Positions 34,318-43,267 of a stretch of 64,000 nt of DNA are shown piece after piece (the stretch's first letter is position 1; the number at the start of each line of letters is the position of its first letter). The position numbers and the translations under genes are program-made. The stretch comes from Opitutaceae bacterium TAV5. GTDB taxonomy: Bacteria > Verrucomicrobiota > Verrucomicrobiia > Opitutales > Opitutaceae. Location of the stretch: positions 1,488,001 through 1,552,000 of the forward strand of contig CP007053.1 in NCBI GenBank assembly GCA_000242935.3, in the 5' to 3' direction. The notes beneath the pieces are model-generated. The model worked only from the letters and a program-made list of their open reading frames with translations, made no database searches and was not told the origin of the DNA.

Positions 34318-37300
34318 TCACCACGGGTTGAAACGATACGGGTCGTCAACCGGATCGAGCGGGCGGACGTAGAAGGTGTCGGTCGTCACGTCGAGTTGCG
34401 GCTCGGCGAGCAGGTCGGCGGGGACGGGCTTGTCGGGGGCATTGCGGGGCTTGCTGATGGCCGCGGCGAAATCGAGATCGCCGGGATCGCTTACCATGCA
34501 GAAAAACCCGAAGCCGCCGCTCCCGGAGGCCACTTTCGCCTCGAGGAGATTCCAGCCCGCTTTCAGCGGCGCGGTGAACCGGAACTCGCCGGCAAAGGGT
34601 GAACGCGCGGGGCGCGGCTCCCGGCTGTGATCGAGACGGATTTTCCCGTTTACGCGGAATTGCATCCAGTAGTCGGCCCCCACCGCAAAGACAGCCTCGC
34701 GATCGCGGCTGCTGTAAACATAGCTGCGGGCGTAACCGATCTTGCCGAGTTCGGCGGGCGTCACCCATTCGAGGTAAACGCGGCCGCTGCTCGCCCGGGG
34801 ACCATACGTGCGCCACTTGGCGGTGCCGAGGTCGAGACCAGGCATGTTGATCTCGCCCTCGCCGATCTCGACGTTGGCGGTGAGGCTGACATCGCCGGCG
34901 TCCTTTTCGGTGGCGGGGGGAGATTCGATCGGAAGGCGGCGGGCGAGCGCGGGGAAGGCGCCGTCACGCGTGGCGGGATCGACCCTCGCGGCGTCGTTCC
35001 AGAGACGCCAGTAGGGGATGTTGACCAGCGGAGCCGTCTTGCGGGTATCGAAGAGGCGGGCGGCGATGGCGTCGCCGGTGCGGGCGCCGAGATTGGTGAG
35101 AAGCTGGCGGTAGAGCCTGGCGGTGTTCCAGTACGGTTTTTCGAGGTTCTTGTCGTTGCTGTCGAGTGGCCGCCAGTCGAGCTGGCAGTAGATCTCGCGC
35201 CCGGCGACACCGGCGGCGGATACAGGGGCAGGCAGTTCCAGGAGGAGACCTTCGAGGGCGAGCGTCGCATTGGCCGGAAGACCGGTCGCCGTAAAACGAT
35301 CCTGCTGGAGGAAGGTGCGCCAGCGGGTGAGTTGAGGGCCGATACCGCGGAGGAGCGGAACGGTGGCCGAGGGTTCGGGCGTGACGCGGGCGCGGCGGAC
35401 AGGGTCGGTCACGAGCGGCAGCGCCGGCGTGGCGGCGGCGGCAAGGGCGTCGGGTTTTTGGGACAGGACAAGAAACGTGCCGCCCCGGGCCGCAAAGGCT
35501 CGCGCCGTTTTCAGTGTCGCGGCGAAGTTCTCCGGTGTGGTCACGGTGGTCGCATCGGGTCCGATCACCAGGATGTCGGTGGCCGGTTCGAGCGTCGGGA
35601 TCGCGGTCACGCCGGAAAGGCGCGCCGCCTCGAAGCCGAGGGAGAAAATCCAGTCCCATCCGTCATCGCCGCCCAGGTAACGGACTCGCCGGCTCTGGGC
35701 CTCCGCCCAGGGAGTGTCGAGGGCCCGGACGATGTTTTGTGCGATGCGGGCGGCGGCAGGTTCTCCGCCGGGCCGGTTGACGAGATCGAGCTGCGAAAAG
35801 AGAATGCCGCCCTTGCCGTGGCGCCATTCGAGAAGCGGACTCCAGGCGAGGTCGAACTCGGCGTCGATCACGGGTGTGAACGCGCCGCGGTGCGGCGTTT
35901 CGATGACGACGGAGGCGACGGCGCCCTGGTTGCCCCAGTGCGGTGGACGGGCCAGCGGCCAGGGTTTCATGCCCTGGCGGGTCTTCGGCAACAGGTCGGG
36001 TTCGCCGCGCCAGTTGGCGAGATCGGAGGCGGCGAGCCCTTCCAGCGCCGGGTGCTCCGCGATACGGGGAAAGGCATGACGCGTCACGATATCCTGAATA
36101 CGAAGGCCCATGGACTCGATCCCCTCGGGCTTCTGTTCGAGGAAAAGCACGCGCAGGCCGCGCGCGATGTGATCGGCGGTGACGGGGAAGGAACCGTCCC
36201 GCGTATGCGCGAGGGCTTCACGGCCGATAACGAGGACATCGGGACGAATGCGGTCGAGATCGGCTCCGGTGGCGACCGGCGTGGCGTTGATGCCGGGGCC
36301 GTTTTTCAGCCAGGCGGCGGTGGGAGCGCCGGGCGCGGGATCGTAAACGGCCCAGCGGGAGCGGAGAGGCGCGACGGCGTTTTCGGCGCGAGGCCAGAAA
36401 GTGAGGGCGAGGGTATCGGTGATTTCTTTCGGCCCGCGTCCCGGGACGGACGGTTTCACCGTGAGCGCGAGCGTGGCATCGGTGCGGGCGGCGACGCCGG
36501 GGGCGACAAATTCGAGCGGATGCTTGAGGATCTGGCCGGGAGCGAGCGTCAGGGTTTCCCGGCCGGTGGCCACGGGCGCCGCCTGACCGTCAACGGTCAG
36601 GGTCCAGGTGGCATCGAGGGTTTGCGGGGAGCCGCCGTCCCAGACGGCGACGATGGTTTTCCGGAACGTCTCGCCGGCGGTGAAGGCATGGTCCCTGGCC
36701 GTGAAGCGTTCGGGCGGGCCGCCGAGGTAAACGAGGAGCGGCTGCATCGTTTCCCGGGAGGCATGGTAGATGGCGTTGGCCCACGGAGGGGCGGCATCGA
36801 GCGTGGCGCGCGCTTCGCTTTCGGTCAGCTCGGTGTAGAAAAAATCGTTGCCCTTGAGCTTTCCGTCGGCATCGAGGCGGGCGGGAGGGACACCGTAGCC
36901 GATGCCGAAATTCCACGGTTTCCAGCCGCCGGCCACTCCCCAGGCACGCCAGGCGCGGTTGGTCTCGCGGGTGAAGAGGGTCTCCCATTCGTCATGCAGG
37001 GTCATGGCGCCGAGCGGCACCAGATCGGCGGAACGCAGATGTTTGCGGTCTGCCTGACGGATGGAGGCGACGAGGTCGACGTAGTCGTCGGTCTCCGCCG
37101 CGTACGCACGGTCGCCGAAATAGACGGCGTGCCATTCCGTGAACTGGGGGATGCGGTGCCACTTGTAGAAGTTGTGCACCCAGGGCGTGCCGTGCTCGAT
37201 GGCCCCCCAGGGACGGGCGTCAGGACGGACAGCCCAGTGCGAGGGAAACTCGATACGCTCCTGCAGCGGCATGAAGTTCAGGTACTGGTTGGGATAATCG

Positions 37301-38889
37301 ATCTCGCCGGCGGCGCCGCAGTGGTGGGTGACGATGCGGGTGGGGTCCACGGCCCTGATGGTGTTGTCGGTCGTCGCATACCAGGGGGCGATGCGGTCCT
37401 CCTCCGCAGGTAATGCTCCGATACGCTCGGGATTTTCGCGGGTGCTGCTGCCGACATTCATGGAGGGAAACCACATGAGGATGGAGGGGTGGTTGCGGAT
37501 GTGGGCGAACCAGAGGCGGCATTCACGCTCGTAGGCACGGATGCCTTCCTCCTTGCTCATGGCGGTGCGCACCAGGCTGACATTGGGCGCGGGCATGAGC
37601 ATGGCGAGACCGCGCCGGTCGGCCTGCTCGATCACGTCGGGGCGGATGGCGCGCATGCCGGGATTGTCGGAATCGGGGACGATGAGCGAACGGCGGCCCT
37701 TGTCCACAAACCACGAGGACGAATTCGGGTGCCACTGGAAGGCGTTGAAACCGACGCCCTCCCAGAAAAGGATCGACGGGTATTGCGGAAAAATGACCGG
37801 AGCCATGCGGAGATGGACGGCGTGGCCGTTGAGCATGATCTCGCGTCCCTCCACCCACACTTCGCGGAAACCGAAGGAAACGGGAGCGGCCTCGTGGACG
37901 GGACGGCCGGCGGAATCGAGGAGAGTGACGCGAAGCACGTAAAGATACCCGTCGCCGAGTTCCCAGAGGCGGGGAGCGGGCCAGGGGAGGCTGACGGTGG
38001 TCGGGGCAGGACCGGACAGGGGGCGGACGACCGGAGGCGGAAGCGGGCCGGAGCGGGCGCCCTCGCCCGCGGGATCGAGAATCTCCACGCGAACGCGGGA
38101 TGCCTCCGCGGCCGGCGAAGGGAGGAGTGCCTCGACGTCGACGTGAAGCGTCTTTTCGCGGACGGAGGGCCGGGCGAATACGCCGGTGATCTCGCCGGCA
38201 AGCGGCCGCAACTCGAACCTCACCAGGCCGGAGAGGCCGGCGGGGAGGTCGCGGCGGACGGCGTCGATGCCGCCCTTGTTGCTGCGTCCGGCATTGTTGA
38301 GAGCCTGCGCGCGGAGCGGGTCCTGCTCCATGGTTTTGGGAACATCGCGCCACCAGCGGGTGATCCGGACGCGAAGCGTGGATTCGGCGCCGGGACGGAG
38401 GCGGCCGGTGACATCCACGCGAGCCTCGGGACCTTCGAGGAAGACAGGTTCGCCGCCATCGATCCACAGCAGGCCGTCGCACTCGAGCTGGTCGAAGGCG
38501 AGCCAGATGCGTTGTCCGGCCCAGTCGGCAGGAACGGAAACGGTGCGTTCGAACCAGCCGTTGTCATGGGCCTTCCAGTCCTTCGGTTTCTTTGCCCAGT
38601 CGGCGAGAGGAGGCTGGCCGGCCGCAGGTTTGACGAGACGCGAGGCACCGCTGGTCCACAGGAAGGGCACGCGAACGATTTCCCAGGCGTCGGGACGCGG
38701 AGCGGTGACGGTGGTTTCGCCGCCAGGCTGGAAGAGCCATTGACCGATGCGCAGATCGTCGCCCGCATCGGCGGCGGCCGGAGTCCATGCGGGCAGCGAA
38801 CGGGCCGCGAATGCGGCGGGAACGAGGAGGGATGTCACCCAGAGAGCGACAGCAACGAAAACGAGGGAGAGGCGGGGAGCGTGGCGCAT
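34318..38889 (-). CDS. Very large secreted GH2-like protein
   Basis: The chosen ATG gives 1523 residues with a signal peptide (L-V-F-V-A-V-A-L-W-V, cut near A-F-A). An N-terminal GH2 jelly-roll domain (W-E-I-V-R-V-P-F-L-W, I-W-L-A-F-D-Q-L-E-C-D-G) and an immunoglobulin-like domain precede a TIM barrel (about residues 370-680). The usual acid/base Asn-Glu is replaced by Asn478-Val479 in W-F-P-S-M-N-V, while Glu565 in G-A-I-E-H-G fits the nucleophile. A beta-rich half with a PA14-like C-terminal part (about residues 1370-1480) follows. It may be an atypical hydrolase or a non-catalytic binding protein. Confidence 0.8.
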   Translation of the reverse strand: MRHAPRLSLVFVAVALWVTSLLVPAAFAARSLPAWTPAAADAGDDLRIGQWLFQPGGETTVTAPRPDAWEIVRVPFLWTSGASRLVKPAAGQPPLADWAKKPKDWKAHDNGWFERTVSVPADWAGQRIWLAFDQLECDGLLWIDGGEPVFLEGPEARVDVTGRLRPGAESTLRVRITRWWRDVPKTMEQDPLRAQALNNAGRSNKGGIDAVRRDLPAGLSGLVRFELRPLAGEITGVFARPSVREKTLHVDVEALLPSPAAEASRVRVEILDPAGEGARSGPLPPPVVRPLSGPAPTTVSLPWPAPRLWELGDGYLYVLRVTLLDSAGRPVHEAAPVSFGFREVWVEGREIMLNGHAVHLRMAPVIFPQYPSILFWEGVGFNAFQWHPNSSSWFVDKGRRSLIVPDSDNPGMRAIRPDVIEQADRRGLAMLMPAPNVSLVRTAMSKEEGIRAYERECRLWFAHIRNHPSILMWFPSMNVGSSTRENPERIGALPAEEDRIAPWYATTDNTIRAVDPTRIVTHHCGAAGEIDYPNQYLNFMPLQERIEFPSHWAVRPDARPWGAIEHGTPWVHNFYKWHRIPQFTEWHAVYFGDRAYAAETDDYVDLVASIRQADRKHLRSADLVPLGAMTLHDEWETLFTRETNRAWRAWGVAGGWKPWNFGIGYGVPPARLDADGKLKGNDFFYTELTESEARATLDAAPPWANAIYHASRETMQPLLVYLGGPPERFTARDHAFTAGETFRKTIVAVWDGGSPQTLDATWTLTVDGQAAPVATGRETLTLAPGQILKHPLEFVAPGVAARTDATLALTVKPSVPGRGPKEITDTLALTFWPRAENAVAPLRSRWAVYDPAPGAPTAAWLKNGPGINATPVATGADLDRIRPDVLVIGREALAHTRDGSFPVTADHIARGLRVLFLEQKPEGIESMGLRIQDIVTRHAFPRIAEHPALEGLAASDLANWRGEPDLLPKTRQGMKPWPLARPPHWGNQGAVASVVIETPHRGAFTPVIDAEFDLAWSPLLEWRHGKGGILFSQLDLVNRPGGEPAAARIAQNIVRALDTPWAEAQSRRVRYLGGDDGWDWIFSLGFEAARLSGVTAIPTLEPATDILVIGPDATTVTTPENFAATLKTARAFAARGGTFLVLSQKPDALAAAATPALPLVTDPVRRARVTPEPSATVPLLRGIGPQLTRWRTFLQQDRFTATGLPANATLALEGLLLELPAPVSAAGVAGREIYCQLDWRPLDSNDKNLEKPYWNTARLYRQLLTNLGARTGDAIAARLFDTRKTAPLVNIPYWRLWNDAARVDPATRDGAFPALARRLPIESPPATEKDAGDVSLTANVEIGEGEINMPGLDLGTAKWRTYGPRASSGRVYLEWVTPAELGKIGYARSYVYSSRDREAVFAVGADYWMQFRVNGKIRLDHSREPRPARSPFAGEFRFTAPLKAGWNLLEAKVASGSGGFGFFCMVSDPGDLDFAAAISKPRNAPDKPVPADLLAEPQLDVTTDTFYVRPLDPVDDPYRFNPW

Positions 38890-39041
38890 GGAACAAAAAT
38901 TCGAGGAGAAAGTGGCTGTTATGAGAATGTAAATACGGGAAAAAATGCGGACAAGGCACCCCGGATGCCCCGGCGGTGGCAGCGCGTTCAACCCGGCCAC
39001 CGGGTCGGGGCGAGGCGCCACCGGACCGGGTGCCTCCGGAG

Positions 39042-39776
39042 TCACCACCAGCGCCAGGGGTTGCCGTTGGCCGGAGTGATGTCGTCGCGCAGTTCCTCGC
39101 GGGTCAGCGCCTTCACGTGGCCGTCGCAGAAACCCATGAGGGCCTTGTTGCCGTTTTCGCGACGGAACGCGCCGAATTCGGTGTTGGTGGGAAGAAGCGG
39201 GGCTTCACCCTTGTTGTGGGCATAATCGGAACCGGATTTTTTGAGCGTGCTGATCCGGTCCACGTTGGATTCCTCGCATTCGCCAAGCAGGATGTAGCGT
39301 GAGGGAACCGGAATGACGCTTGGGCGGAAATTGGCCGAGTTCGAATAAAAGCTGCGATTGATCGATGGCGCGTTTACATGGCGGCCCTGTTCCTTCCACG
39401 GTCTGCTATCGGGAACATTAAAAATGGTGCGCGGATCCCCGCGATGCCGATAACGGTCATCATTCTTGGTTCCGATTTTGTAAGCGACATACGGCGCGAT
39501 ATGATTTTGCCATGAGCCCGGTTCGTAAGTGGGCGATTCGCTATCGCCATTATGCACAGGCGGGAATCGATCCCTGTTTTCCACCGCATAGGCATGGTGG
39601 GCGAGGACGAGTTGCCGGATGTTGCTCGTCGCCCGGGCGGTCATGGCATTTTTGCGGACGCGGCCCGCCACCGGTATGATGATCGCCGCGAGGATGCCGA
39701 TGATCGTGATGACGGTGAGCAGTTCGATGAGCGTGAAACCATGACGGTGTCTGGTTTTCGGGGATATTGTTTTCAT
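39042..39776 (-). CDS. Pseudopilin-like protein
   Basis: The chosen ATG (M-K-T-I-S-P-K-T-R-H-R-H) gives a 13-residue leader ending in Gly before F-T-L-I-E-L-L-T-V-I-T-I-I-G, the prepilin-peptidase site and helix. The 244-residue protein has F-C-D-G-H-V-K-A-L near its end. A much longer upstream frame crosses the LacI intergenic region and was rejected. It is the first gene of the third cassette on this strand and lies divergent to the LacI regulator. Confidence 0.88.
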   Translation of the reverse strand: MKTISPKTRHRHGFTLIELLTVITIIGILAAIIIPVAGRVRKNAMTARATSNIRQLVLAHHAYAVENRDRFPPVHNGDSESPTYEPGSWQNHIAPYVAYKIGTKNDDRYRHRGDPRTIFNVPDSRPWKEQGRHVNAPSINRSFYSNSANFRPSVIPVPSRYILLGECEESNVDRISTLKKSGSDYAHNKGEAPLLPTNTEFGAFRRENGNKALMGFCDGHVKALTREELRDDITPANGNPWRWW

Positions 39777-39905
39777 CAGTGATCGGAAGGCAGGGAAGTT
39801 TTCAGGGATAATCCGGAAGCGGGGCCCCGCCGGCCGGAAAAGGCAGGAGAGGCGGTCAATGGAGAAGAGGGGAGCAGCCTCCCGAACGATGACAACAACG
39901 GCGAT

Positions 39906-39921
39906 ACTTATTGCGATAAGT
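39906..39921. promoter_or_regulatory. Probable LacI-family operator, site 1
   Basis: ACTTATTGCGATAAGT is a near-perfect palindrome with six-base arms. The same site, differing by one base, lies at 43218-43233. It is placed between the divergent pseudopilin and LacI genes and abuts a TTGACT promoter element of the LacI gene. Confidence 0.7.
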
Positions 39922-39949
39922 TGACTCGGCGTTGCCGGTGCCCCGATAT
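39921..39949 (+). promoter_or_regulatory. Probable promoter of the LacI gene
   Basis: TTGACT and CGATAT stand 17 bases apart, and the first hexamer shares its first base with the operator. Transcription would begin within a few bases of the ATG, so the mRNA may be leaderless. The minus-10 match is weak. Confidence 0.4.
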
Positions 39950-39957
39950 CACGTGCC

Positions 39958-40995
39958 ATGCCCAACCAACGTGACATTGCCGAGGCCGCCGGCGTGACCC
40001 AGGCCGCCGTCTCGATGGCCCTGCGCGGCGACCCGTCCATCCCGGAATGCACGCGGCAGCGCATCCGGGAAATCGCGGAAAAACTCGGCTACCGCCCCAA
40101 TGCCTACGTTTCCACCCTGATGGCGCATATCCGCTCGGGCCGTCCGCCGCGCGACAAGGGCTGCATCGCCGTCATCGTTGACGGGCTCTCGGAGAAAGAC
40201 TGGCTGCGCGGCGAGACTCCGCGGCTCCAGTACCGGGGTATCGCGCAACGCGCCCTGGCCCTGGGTTTCCACACCGAGTGTTTTTACCTCGGCGACACGG
40301 ACCCGACCATGAGCAAGATCAACCGCATCCTCCAGGCACGCGGCATCAACGGCGTGATCCTCGCCGCGCCCCGCAAGCTGGCGCGGACCCGCATCGACAT
40401 GGACTGGTCACGCTACGCCGTCGCCACTATCGCCTACTCGTGGACGCCGCCTCTCGTGGACCGTGTGGCCAGCCATCACCGGCACTCGGTGGACGTGGCG
40501 TTTGGCCAGCTGGCAAAGCGCGGCTATCAACGCATCGGCATGTGCCTGCCGCCCGACGCGGTCGAAGGCGTCGATTCCAACTGGCTCGCCGGCTGGTACA
40601 TCGCCCGGCATCGCATGCGCCCGTCACGCCGCATCCCGCTTTTTGCCGGCAGGCCCGACATCACACCCTTCACCCGCTTCCGGGCCTGGTTCCAGAAGTG
40701 GAAACCCGACGCCCTCCTCTGCATCATGGGACATGAAACCGAATGGCTCGACCAGCTCGGCCTGTCTGCCCCGCGCGATATCGGGCTGGTCTGTATCAAC
40801 CGCCCGCTGGGATCGCATTTTTCCGGCCTCGAGGAGCGCCACGAAACCATCGGCGCCGCCACACTCGATCTCGTCGCGGCCCGTATCCGGAATAACGAGT
40901 ACGGGCTTCCCGAAGAGCCCAAGCTCATCCTCATCGACGGACGCTGGCATGACGGGGAAACGCTGCGACCTGCGCCGGCAGGCGAAGTTTTGTAG
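39958..40995 (+). CDS. LacI-family transcriptional regulator
   Basis: This 345-residue protein has a LacI helix-turn-helix at its very start (R-D-I-A-E-A-A-G-V-T-Q-A-A-V-S-M-A-L, residues 5-22, then I-A-E-K-L-G-Y-R-P-N-A-Y). A periplasmic-binding-protein-like sensor domain follows (G-V-I-L-A-A-P, R-I-G-M-C-L-P-P, G-L-V-C-I-N-R-P-L). The hinge lacks the usual A-x-x-L form and reads Y-V-S-T-L-M-A-H-I-R. It probably binds the two ACTTAT-N4-ATAAGT sites here and so controls itself and the flanking carbohydrate cassette. The ligand, presumably a sugar, is unknown. Confidence 0.92.
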   Translation: MPNQRDIAEAAGVTQAAVSMALRGDPSIPECTRQRIREIAEKLGYRPNAYVSTLMAHIRSGRPPRDKGCIAVIVDGLSEKDWLRGETPRLQYRGIAQRALALGFHTECFYLGDTDPTMSKINRILQARGINGVILAAPRKLARTRIDMDWSRYAVATIAYSWTPPLVDRVASHHRHSVDVAFGQLAKRGYQRIGMCLPPDAVEGVDSNWLAGWYIARHRMRPSRRIPLFAGRPDITPFTRFRAWFQKWKPDALLCIMGHETEWLDQLGLSAPRDIGLVCINRPLGSHFSGLEERHETIGAATLDLVAARIRNNEYGLPEEPKLILIDGRWHDGETLRPAPAGEVL

Positions 40996-41074
40996 GGCCG
41001 TCGCTTGTCGAAGGCCACGAATACAGCCGGATGCTTCGTCCTGCCGACGCGGCACGCCGACAAGCGGCGGCCCT
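40994..41074. repeat. Inverted repeat between convergent genes
   Basis: AGGGCCGTCGCTTGTCG and CGACAAGCGGCGGCCCT pair at 16 of 17 positions with a 47-base spacer. The left arm overlaps the stop codon of the LacI gene, and the right arm ends 27 bases before the stop of the convergent PEP-CTERM gene. It could act as a two-way terminator although it has no T-run. Confidence 0.6.
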
Positions 41075-41101
41075 CTGCATTTTCTCCGGCCTCCGGTCCG
41101 G

Positions 41102-43171
41102 TTACCTGATTCTGCGGCGGACAATCACCGCCGCCGCCACGGCCAGGGCACCGGCGGCCAGAGCCGCCGTCGCGGGTTCGGGGATCGCCGAGATCCCGGT
41201 CACCGTCAGCACCAGATCGCGACCGTTCACGCCGCCGGTGTAGCTGGCCACCCATGTCACCCAGGTGTCTCCCAAGGTCGAGATGATGGTCTCGCCCTCG
41301 GCCAGATTGCTGAATGTTCCGCCGATGGCGCTGTCACCCGTATTGCTCAGGACGGTGAACGTATCGTTGAGGGAAAGGCCGCCGGCGTCGCCGGTAACAT
41401 TGAAGTTGAAATACACGCCGCTTCCGATGGTGACGCCGTGGGCCGTTACCGCCTCCGCGGCCGCACCTGCTGAAGTGTCCAGCGTGAAGGACAGTTCGGC
41501 GTCAGATCTGAACTCGAGCCCGCCTGTCGTGGAGAAGCCGCCAAACCCGCCGCCGACGGCGAGGATCGCATCGCGGGAACCGCTCCCGTTGCCGATCGCC
41601 ACCTCGCCCGTCGTGCTGCCCGCTCCGCCGAAGATGCCCGCGTTGACGGTGACGGCGCTGGTCAGCGAACCGTCCACGACAAAGGTGCCCGCGTTCACCG
41701 TGGTGGCGCCGGTGTAGGTGTTGGTTCCGGTCAGGATCCACTTGCCCGAGCCTGTCTTGGTGAGGGAGGTCGTGCGGGCGCTGTTGGCCTCGACGGCCGG
41801 CGCATAATCTCCGATGGTGACGGCCAGCGTGTTGTCATCCGTGTTGGTGCCACCCAGCGTGAGGCCGCGACCATAGGAGGTGCTCGATCCGAGGCCGATG
41901 TCGCCGGTGTTGGTGAACCGGAGTGCTCCGGTGCCGGAGGATTCGATCCGGGCATTGCGTTGCACGATGAAGAGGCGGTCGGTGCTGTCTCCCCCGCCGA
42001 TGTAGCGCAACGTCGTCGTACGATCTCCCCAGGTGCCCCACACCAGGTTGGACGCGTCGCCGGAAGACGCGCCGATGGAGCTGGCCTCGCCGCCATTCGC
42101 CAGTTTGACGACCTCCAGCACGCCGCCGCCCGTCAAACTGGTGCGTCCGGTATAGGTATTGGCCACGTTGGACAGGACAACCGTGCCGCTGTTGCCGGCA
42201 GGGTTGATCTCCAGTCGCATGGCGCCGCCTTCGTCATTGGTGATCGCCCCCGAGATTTCCAGAACGACATCCGAGGCACTGGTCTGCGCAGGGCCGGCTC
42301 TCAGGTTGAGGATATTGGCGTAGGTGCCCCCGGCGATTTCCGACGTGTATGTGAGTCGGCCCGCCGTCCCTGCGTGATTGATGGAGACCGGTCCCTGACC
42401 GCCGTTGACGACGACGCGCCGGTCGGTGGTCTGGTCGGTGTTTCCGATGTAGTTCAGCTGACCGTTCCGGGCCAGGGTGATCGTGCCGTTCTCGACCGTC
42501 GTGGCGGATCCCAGCGCGGAAGGGCCCTCGCCCACGTTTTTGATGGAGGTGAAATTCAACTGGCCCCCGAGCGACAGCGGTGCAGTGAAGGTATTGTTGT
42601 CGTTGGTCAGCGTCGTCGTGAAGTTGGCGTTGTTGGCAAACTGGAGACGTCCGTTGCCCGAGGCCGTGCCGGTGACCAGCGCGTCGATGATCAGGGTGCC
42701 GATCGTCCCCGAGGAGGGACCGCGCTGGATGGTCCGTGTGGTTGTGATCTCCCCGAAATCGAGCGTGATTCCGCTGCCGATGGTCACGGACCCCGCGCCG
42801 GTGGCACCCGGCATGACAATATTCCCGCTCAGGGAAATCACCCGGTTGCTGCCCGTGATCACCAGATCGAGACCCGGACCGGTCCAGCCGAAGTTCAGGT
42901 TCGTCCATGAAACGTCGTCCGACAAGGTGAGCTCCGACGACTCCGTATTGCCGGTAAAGTTACCGTCGATCGTGTCGCCGGTCCAGTTGCTCGCGTCGTT
43001 CAGATCCGTGCCCGTGCCACCCGCGCCCGCTCCCGTCCATTGCGCCTGCAAGATACAGGGCAGTAACAGTACTCCTGATACGATTGTCCTCCACCGCAGG
43101 CGGAGCAGATTCAGTGACGGACGGACACCACCGGAAAATCCGGTCTCGATTTCGGGATAGAGGGTCTTCAT
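41102..43171 (-). CDS. Autotransporter-repeat PEP-CTERM surface protein
   Basis: This 689-residue exported protein has a signal segment at about residues 28-43 (T-I-V-S-G-V-L-L-L-P), then a long Gly/Thr/Asn-rich beta-helix with autotransporter-associated strand repeats such as T-Y-T-G-A-T-T-V-N-A-G-T and G-S-G-K-W-I-L-T-G-T-N-T-Y-T-G. The C-terminus is I-P-E-P-A-T, a hydrophobic helix and V-R-R-R-I-R, an exosortase sorting signal. There is no outer-membrane beta-barrel. An operator identical but for one base to that of the LacI gene lies 47 bases before its start. Confidence 0.9.
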   Translation of the reverse strand: MKTLYPEIETGFSGGVRPSLNLLRLRWRTIVSGVLLLPCILQAQWTGAGAGGTGTDLNDASNWTGDTIDGNFTGNTESSELTLSDDVSWTNLNFGWTGPGLDLVITGSNRVISLSGNIVMPGATGAGSVTIGSGITLDFGEITTTRTIQRGPSSGTIGTLIIDALVTGTASGNGRLQFANNANFTTTLTNDNNTFTAPLSLGGQLNFTSIKNVGEGPSALGSATTVENGTITLARNGQLNYIGNTDQTTDRRVVVNGGQGPVSINHAGTAGRLTYTSEIAGGTYANILNLRAGPAQTSASDVVLEISGAITNDEGGAMRLEINPAGNSGTVVLSNVANTYTGRTSLTGGGVLEVVKLANGGEASSIGASSGDASNLVWGTWGDRTTTLRYIGGGDSTDRLFIVQRNARIESSGTGALRFTNTGDIGLGSSTSYGRGLTLGGTNTDDNTLAVTIGDYAPAVEANSARTTSLTKTGSGKWILTGTNTYTGATTVNAGTFVVDGSLTSAVTVNAGIFGGAGSTTGEVAIGNGSGSRDAILAVGGGFGGFSTTGGLEFRSDAELSFTLDTSAGAAAEAVTAHGVTIGSGVYFNFNVTGDAGGLSLNDTFTVLSNTGDSAIGGTFSNLAEGETIISTLGDTWVTWVASYTGGVNGRDLVLTVTGISAIPEPATAALAAGALAVAAAVIVRRRIR

Positions 43172-43217
43172 GTCTTACCTGTCTGAAATCTCTCCCCGGA
43201 CGGTCAATCGGGGCATC

Positions 43218-43233
43218 ACTTATAGCGATAAGT
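43218..43233. promoter_or_regulatory. Probable LacI-family operator, site 2
   Basis: ACTTATAGCGATAAGT differs by one base from the site in front of the LacI gene. On the minus strand it contains TATAAG, which could be the minus-10 element of the PEP-CTERM gene, so binding would block transcription. Confidence 0.7.
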
Positions 43234-43267
43234 CCGCTATCCGCATTTTCCCGGCAGCGGTCGCCGC

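Noticed and set aside
34627-37413. Plus-strand open frame of 928 codons
   Set aside because: It is antisense to the GH2-like gene, whose domains and signal peptide are clear; the antisense product has no motifs.
38890-39048. Longer start for the GH2-like gene
   Set aside because: The extra 53 residues are not conserved-looking and run across the pseudopilin stop; the internal ATG is followed directly by a good signal peptide.
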